Assembly: GCA_023424995.1 (NCBI GenBank)
Contig: JAFADH010000118.1
Location: forward strand, 1 to 26,646
DNA from: Bacillota bacterium
Lineage (GTDB): Bacteria; Bacillota; Clostridia; Lachnospirales; Lachnospiraceae
Direction: 5' to 3'
DNA length: 26,646 bases
A model generated the notes under the pieces. The model worked only from the letters and a program-made list of their open reading frames with translations. It was not told where the DNA came from and made no database searches. The position numbers and the translations under genes were made by a program. Below are positions 22,721 to 26,646 of the stretch, piece by piece (within the stretch, counting starts at the first letter, position 1; the number at the start of each line of letters is the position of its first letter).

Positions 22721-22879
22721 AACATTTTAAGATACTTTTTTGAAAATGGGATACTTGATTCCAACTATTTAGCAGGCTTCATTGATAATGAGTGTATATT
22801 TTCGGGCTTATTTCTTTTATGATAGGGCTGCGATTGGATGTATGAAATCTATCGTAATATAACTTATGGAGGTTGTAGA

Positions 22880-24610
22880 ATGAAGGTAACAATGAAAAAA
22901 GCAGCAGCTTTATTCCTGGCGGCTATGATGGTGCTGATGTCCTTTGCTGCATGCGGAAAAAAAGAAAGCAGCGAAGGCAATGAAGGAAACGAAAGCCCCG
23001 GCACGGAAAACACAAGTCCCACAAAGGGTGAGGATAACAATGCTTCTGCGGAAAAAGAGACCATAACCATTGCATTGCAGACCTACAGTTCCATCACGGA
23101 TTATGACGATAATTATCTGACGAAAAAGCTGGAAGAGGAGCTGGGAATCAACATTGAGTTCCATCTGTTGTCCGCGGATGCGGAAGAGGTCAAAACACAG
23201 CTTGCCCTATTGTTCTCCTCGGGTAAAAACCTGCCCGATGTCATCTGCACCGGTTCCATGTCTGCCCAATCAATATTGGAATACGGCAATCAGGAGGTGT
23301 TTGTCCCTCTCAACGGCTGGATCAGCGATGCGGATAAGGCTCCTAACTTTAATGCAATTAAATCGGAGGAAGATAAGGCTTCTATGATGAAAGCGGCTGC
23401 CAGTGCGGATGGTAACATCTATGGGCTTCCGAACTGTGAACCGCAGACCTGGAATCTGACCCCGTTCCGGTTGTATATCAACGAGGTCTGGCTGGATAAA
23501 TCAGACCTGACCATGCCTGCAACAACAGAGGAATATTATGAAGTACTGAAGGCATTTGCAACCCGGGATCCCAACGGGAACGGAGTAAGGGATGAAATCG
23601 CGGCCTATGGTATCTCAGCGGGTACCTATGGCGAGAATATAACAATTCCTCTCATGAACTCTTTTATTTATTATCCTGCAGCCACAATCAGCAATGCAAC
23701 ACTGACCTTAAGTGATGACGGTAAGACGGTTATTGCGCCTTTCATCCGGGAAGAGTGGAAGGAAGGACTTGCATATCTGAATCAATTATGCAGTGAAGGG
23801 CTGCTTCCGGCCTCCGTATTCACGGATGACAGAACACAGTTTATGGCGGTTTTAAACAATGAGGACGCTAATCTGGTAGGTTCCCTCAGTACGGGTTCCC
23901 TATCCAGGTGGAACAATTATGATACCAATGCAAACGGTCAGGAATTTGTTATGCTGCCGCCTCTGAAAGGACCCGGGGGAATAGCATATTCACCCTACCT
24001 GCAGTATAACCCTGTTCCCATGTGGTTTATAACCTCAAGCTGCGAGAATCCGGAATTGGCCTTAAAGCTGGGGGATTTATTCTATCGGAACGATTACTCC
24101 AATATAGCAAGATACGGGGAAGAAGGGGTCGATTGGACCACGGATGAGAGCATTACCTCCCAGCCTCAATATTCCAATGCTTACATCGAGGCTGGATTGT
24201 ACGATAAGGTTTCCCTGGTGATACTGAAGGATATCTGGGGTGAAAACAACAATAAGTTCTGGAGAAATATCAATCCGAGATATGCCAGCGTGGATGACGG
24301 AAATACATGGGCAAATTCCGCGCCATATGATCCAGGTGTGAAATCCTCCAAGTTTTATGCGGACAATTATGCTTATAATTATGCTGCCCATCCGGAGTTT
24401 TTACTGCCTTCTTTATCCTATACGGGGGAAGAAGCCGAGGAGCAGGCAGAGGCCATTGTTAACATATCCTCTTATGTAAGCCAGAGCATGGCACAGTTTA
24501 TCACCGGTGCGAGGCCGTTAAGCGAATGGGATGCTTATGTGAAGGATATTGAGAACATGGGGTTATCTGTCTGGCTGGAGAATGCCCAGGCGGCATTTGA
24601 AAGGGAATAA
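22880..24610 (+). CDS. Extracellular solute-binding lipoprotein, LplA/YtcQ-like
   Basis: The 576-residue lipoprotein has a basic start, a hydrophobic core and lipobox FAAC with C25. A Gly/Ser/Asn/Glu-rich tether of about 35 residues follows, then the mature family-1 binding domain. It is long for the family (usually 400-450), as in LplA/YtcQ and aldouronate-type binding proteins (about 500-580). Visible landmarks are T-R-D-P-N-G-N-G-V-R-D-E-I, a Ca-site-like segment typical of this subgroup, and M-W-F-I-T-S-S-C-E-N-P-E-L-A-L-K-L-G-D. It probably binds an oligosaccharide, perhaps a plant-wall one; the sugar is not readable. GGAGG lies seven bases before ATG 22880. The permeases follow after an intercistronic hairpin. 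Confidence 0.92.
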   Translation: MKVTMKKAAALFLAAMMVLMSFAACGKKESSEGNEGNESPGTENTSPTKGEDNNASAEKETITIALQTYSSITDYDDNYLTKKLEEELGINIEFHLLSADAEEVKTQLALLFSSGKNLPDVICTGSMSAQSILEYGNQEVFVPLNGWISDADKAPNFNAIKSEEDKASMMKAAASADGNIYGLPNCEPQTWNLTPFRLYINEVWLDKSDLTMPATTEEYYEVLKAFATRDPNGNGVRDEIAAYGISAGTYGENITIPLMNSFIYYPAATISNATLTLSDDGKTVIAPFIREEWKEGLAYLNQLCSEGLLPASVFTDDRTQFMAVLNNEDANLVGSLSTGSLSRWNNYDTNANGQEFVMLPPLKGPGGIAYSPYLQYNPVPMWFITSSCENPELALKLGDLFYRNDYSNIARYGEEGVDWTTDESITSQPQYSNAYIEAGLYDKVSLVILKDIWGENNNKFWRNINPRYASVDDGNTWANSAPYDPGVKSSKFYADNYAYNYAAHPEFLLPSLSYTGEEAEEQAEAIVNISSYVSQSMAQFITGARPLSEWDAYVKDIENMGLSVWLENAQAAFERE

Positions 24611-24636
24611 GGATAATTAAATAAAGATGTATATGG

Positions 24637-24674
24637 TGGGCTGTTGCAAGGCTGCTGATATCTGCGACAGCCCA
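24637..24674 (+). other. Stem-loop between the binding-protein and permease genes
   Basis: TGGGCTGTTGCA (24637-24648) pairs with TGCGACAGCCCA (24663-24674), 12 pairs with one GU, and a 14-base loop. It begins 27 bases after the binding-protein stop and lacks a strong T-run (TATTCTATATC). Such hairpins in ABC operons usually protect the binding-protein message or terminate partly, so that the binding protein is made in excess. Confidence 0.65.
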
Positions 24675-24713
24675 TATTCTATATCAATAATTTCCGAAAG
24701 GTTGGTGTGCAGG

Positions 24714-25664
24714 ATGGATAAAAATACAAAACTGAAAGCAGCCGTCCATAGGGCGGATTTAAAGAAGAGGATACTTGCCAGATGGCAGCTGTATATTCTT
24801 CTAGTGATACCAATTATTTATATCGTTATATTTGCCTATGTACCTATGACAGGCTTGCTTCTGGCCTTTAAGGATTACAGCGTCAGAAAGGGTATATTTC
24901 AAAGTGAATGGGTGGGATTGGAAAACTTTATTAAGTTCTTTAACTCATACAAGTTTTGGCAGGTTTTAAAAAATACATTGACCATTTCATTTTACAGCCT
25001 GCTGGCATCCTTTCCGATTCCCTTGTTTTTTGCCCTGGTCCTGAATGCATTTCCATTAAAAAAATATACCAGGACGATACAAACGGTAACCTATATACCT
25101 CATTTTATATCAACGGTTATTATGGTGGGATTGATTACACAGCTGCTGAGTTACCGGACCGGGATCTACGGAACCCTTTATACCTTATTCACAGGAGGCA
25201 CCGCGCCTAATATTCTTGCCAGCGGACTGTTGTTTAAGCATATCTATGTGTGGTCCGGCATATGGCAGAATACCGGATACAATGCAATTATCTATATTGC
25301 CGCTCTGACGAATATCGATCCCTCCCTGCATGAAGCAGCCATGATTGACGGTGCGACCAGGCTGCAAAGGATCCGTTATATTGATTTTCCGGGCATTCTT
25401 CCCACAGCAACCATATTACTTATATTAGCTACGGGAAACATAATGAATCTGGGTTATGAAAAGGTATTGCTTATGCAGAATGATCTGAATATAAACTACA
25501 GTGAGATAATATCGACTTATGTATATAAAGTGGGGCTGGCAAGCGGCATCACAGATTTCTCCCTGTCGACAGCCATAAGCCTGTTCAATTCGGTAATTAA
25601 TTTCACGCTTTTGTTCAGGGTTAACTGGATTGCCAAGAGAATCAACGGTTCCGGTATTTTCTAA
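24714..25664 (+). CDS. Sugar ABC transporter permease, LplB-like
   Basis: The 316-residue protein has six membrane helices and the CUT1 permease features: L-L-V-I-P-I-I-Y-I-V-I-F-A-Y-V-P-M-T-G near the N-terminus and the EAA loop E-A-A-M-I-D-G-A-T-R-L-Q-R-I-R-Y-I-D-F-P-G-I-L-P, which docks the ATPase. I start it at ATG 24714, where AAAGG lies 12 bases upstream with further G-rich sequence between. The frame back to 24627 runs through the intercistronic hairpin and is not protein-like. It pairs with the second permease gene 64 bases downstream. No ATPase gene follows, so a shared MsmX/MsmK-type ATPase is expected. Confidence 0.92.
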   Translation: MDKNTKLKAAVHRADLKKRILARWQLYILLVIPIIYIVIFAYVPMTGLLLAFKDYSVRKGIFQSEWVGLENFIKFFNSYKFWQVLKNTLTISFYSLLASFPIPLFFALVLNAFPLKKYTRTIQTVTYIPHFISTVIMVGLITQLLSYRTGIYGTLYTLFTGGTAPNILASGLLFKHIYVWSGIWQNTGYNAIIYIAALTNIDPSLHEAAMIDGATRLQRIRYIDFPGILPTATILLILATGNIMNLGYEKVLLMQNDLNINYSEIISTYVYKVGLASGITDFSLSTAISLFNSVINFTLLFRVNWIAKRINGSGIF

Positions 25665-25728
25665 GCTCTAAGCGTGAAGGAATCAGAAGGCGGGGCGGAA
25701 GGCTTTCATAAGATTGGAGAATATTAAT

Positions 25729-26643
25729 ATGAATAATATGTATCAAGGTATTGTTAAGTTTCATCATTATAATTATAAGGATAAGATTTTTTATACCGTA
25801 TCCGGCTTTGTACTGACAGTCTTCTTTTTGATGGTACTGTATCCTTGTATCTTTGTTGTCTCGGCTTCCTTTTCATCCGGAGCCGCAGTCCAGTCCGGCA
25901 AGGTGGTCCTGCTGCCGGTGGATTTTAACCTGAGCGGTTATGAAGCGGTATTTAAAACGGCAAGTGTATGGAGGGGCTTTCTGAATTCCTTGTTCTATAC
26001 CGTTGCGGGTACAGGCATAAACATCATGATAACCATGATAGCGGCCTATGCCTTGTCCAGACAGGATCTGGCGGGAAGGAACGGGATCATGCTGTTCTTT
26101 AGTTTCACGATGTTTTTTAACGGCGGTATTATAACGAACTATTTATTAATGGATAAGCTGGGGCTGATCAATACCAGATGGGCCCTGCTGCTTCCCGGAG
26201 CGCTCAGTGTATACAATATGATCATTGCCAGGACCTTCATACAGAATAATGTTCCCGCAGAGCTGCTGGAAGCCTCGCAGATCGACGGCTGCAGCGACAT
26301 ACGGTATTTTACGGATGTGGTGCTTCCCCTGTCCAAGGCTGTGGTAGCCGTTATGGTCTTATTCTACGGAGTCGCACACTGGAATACATATTTCAATGCC
26401 ATGATCTATCTGTTCGACAGGGATCTGGTACCTCTAACGATAATCCTCAAGGAAATATTAATCGCCGGACAGATCGATCCTTCCACGGTCCAGGATCCCG
26501 AGCTGCAGGAGAAGATAGCCCAGATAGCCGGAGTTATAAAATATGCTCTCATCGTTGTAAGCATGATACCAGTGCTGCTGATCTATCCGTTCATCCAGAA
26601 ATACTTTGTCAAGGGAGTCACCATAGGTGCCATCAAAGGGTAG
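25729..26643 (+). CDS. Carbohydrate ABC transporter permease, LplC/YtcP-like
   Basis: This 304-residue protein has six membrane helices and the pattern L-Y-P-C-I-F-V-V-S-A-S-F-S early on. The EAA loop L-L-E-A-S-Q-I-D-G-C-S-D-I-R-Y-F-T-D-V-V-L-P-L-S-K is followed by A-H-W-N-T-Y-F-N-A-M-I-Y-L, a hallmark of the YtcP group. The C-terminal I-Q-K-Y-F-V-K-G-V-T-I-G-A-I-K-G is the normal end, so the gene is complete with its stop at 26641-26643. Start ATG 25729 has GGAG nine bases upstream; the TTG at 25714 is part of that site. It forms the second half of the channel with the upstream permease. What follows, often a glycosidase, is outside the window. Confidence 0.93.
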   Translation: MNNMYQGIVKFHHYNYKDKIFYTVSGFVLTVFFLMVLYPCIFVVSASFSSGAAVQSGKVVLLPVDFNLSGYEAVFKTASVWRGFLNSLFYTVAGTGINIMITMIAAYALSRQDLAGRNGIMLFFSFTMFFNGGIITNYLLMDKLGLINTRWALLLPGALSVYNMIIARTFIQNNVPAELLEASQIDGCSDIRYFTDVVLPLSKAVVAVMVLFYGVAHWNTYFNAMIYLFDRDLVPLTIILKEILIAGQIDPSTVQDPELQEKIAQIAGVIKYALIVVSMIPVLLIYPFIQKYFVKGVTIGAIKG

Positions 26644-26646
26644 CGC

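Overview
The window looks like chromosomal DNA from a spore-forming, anaerobic member of the Clostridia, most likely of Lachnospiraceae type. Three things suggest this: a germinant-receptor locus at the left edge, several low-potential iron-sulfur and flavin proteins, and a CUT1-type sugar ABC system lacking its own ATPase next to a two-TM AraC-type sensor regulator. Base composition looks moderate and even. I see no insertion sequence, phage gene, CRISPR array, tRNA or rRNA. The family and genus assignment is inference.

Layout. (1) 1-1514: end of a GerA-type germination operon (GerC tail, a small membrane protein, GerB permease). (2) 1566-3510, minus strand: a DUF421/YetF-like membrane protein followed by a membrane-anchored M23 endopeptidase, separated by a strong hairpin. 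(3) 3841-7222: an ABC ATPase plus an 888-residue two-domain FtsX permease with an extracytoplasmic coiled coil. Its 3' end overlaps the 3' end of a convergent small acetyltransferase gene by 18 bases. (4) 7649-8731: a single-cluster ferredoxin and a flavin reductase, divergent around a regulatory region that holds a perfect TGTGA-N6-TCACA palindrome. (5) 8795-10775, minus: a DUF4474 membrane protein and a metallophosphoesterase. (6) 11012-13040: an Mrp/NBP35 Fe-S carrier ATPase and an old-yellow-enzyme (NamA/YqjM type). (7) 13123-15853: the flavin transferase ApbE, divergent from a NusG-domain-II protein, a Gx (Hpre_diP_synt_I) membrane protein and thymidine kinase. (8) 16128-17920: a 4Fe-4S protein with a His-rich linker, and an EamA exporter. 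(9) 18163-19449: MetY sulfhydrylase. (10) 19606-20280: two small divergent genes, one a free-standing SPOR-like domain. (11) 20430-26643: an AraC-type membrane sensor followed by a substrate-binding lipoprotein and two permeases.

How the parts fit. A redox theme runs through the middle: ferredoxin, flavin reductase, Fe-S cluster carrier, ene-reductase, extracytosolic flavinylation and a dicluster-like ferredoxin. The most specific regulatory signal is the CRP/FNR-type palindrome. It is centred about 41.5 bases upstream of the predicted ferredoxin transcription start and lies over a degenerate -35, the geometry of a class II activator site. The most system-like locus is apbE/NusG_II/Gx, whose two operons fire from back-to-back promoters with -35 boxes 21 bases apart, although no FMN-acceptor protein is encoded nearby. 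The right end is a self-contained oligosaccharide uptake module that probably borrows an MsmX/MsmK-like ATPase from elsewhere.

Most genes belong to known families. I did not find a clearly new multi-gene system. The findings are mainly regulatory structures and unusual small proteins. All calls come from reading the sequence by eye, with no database search.
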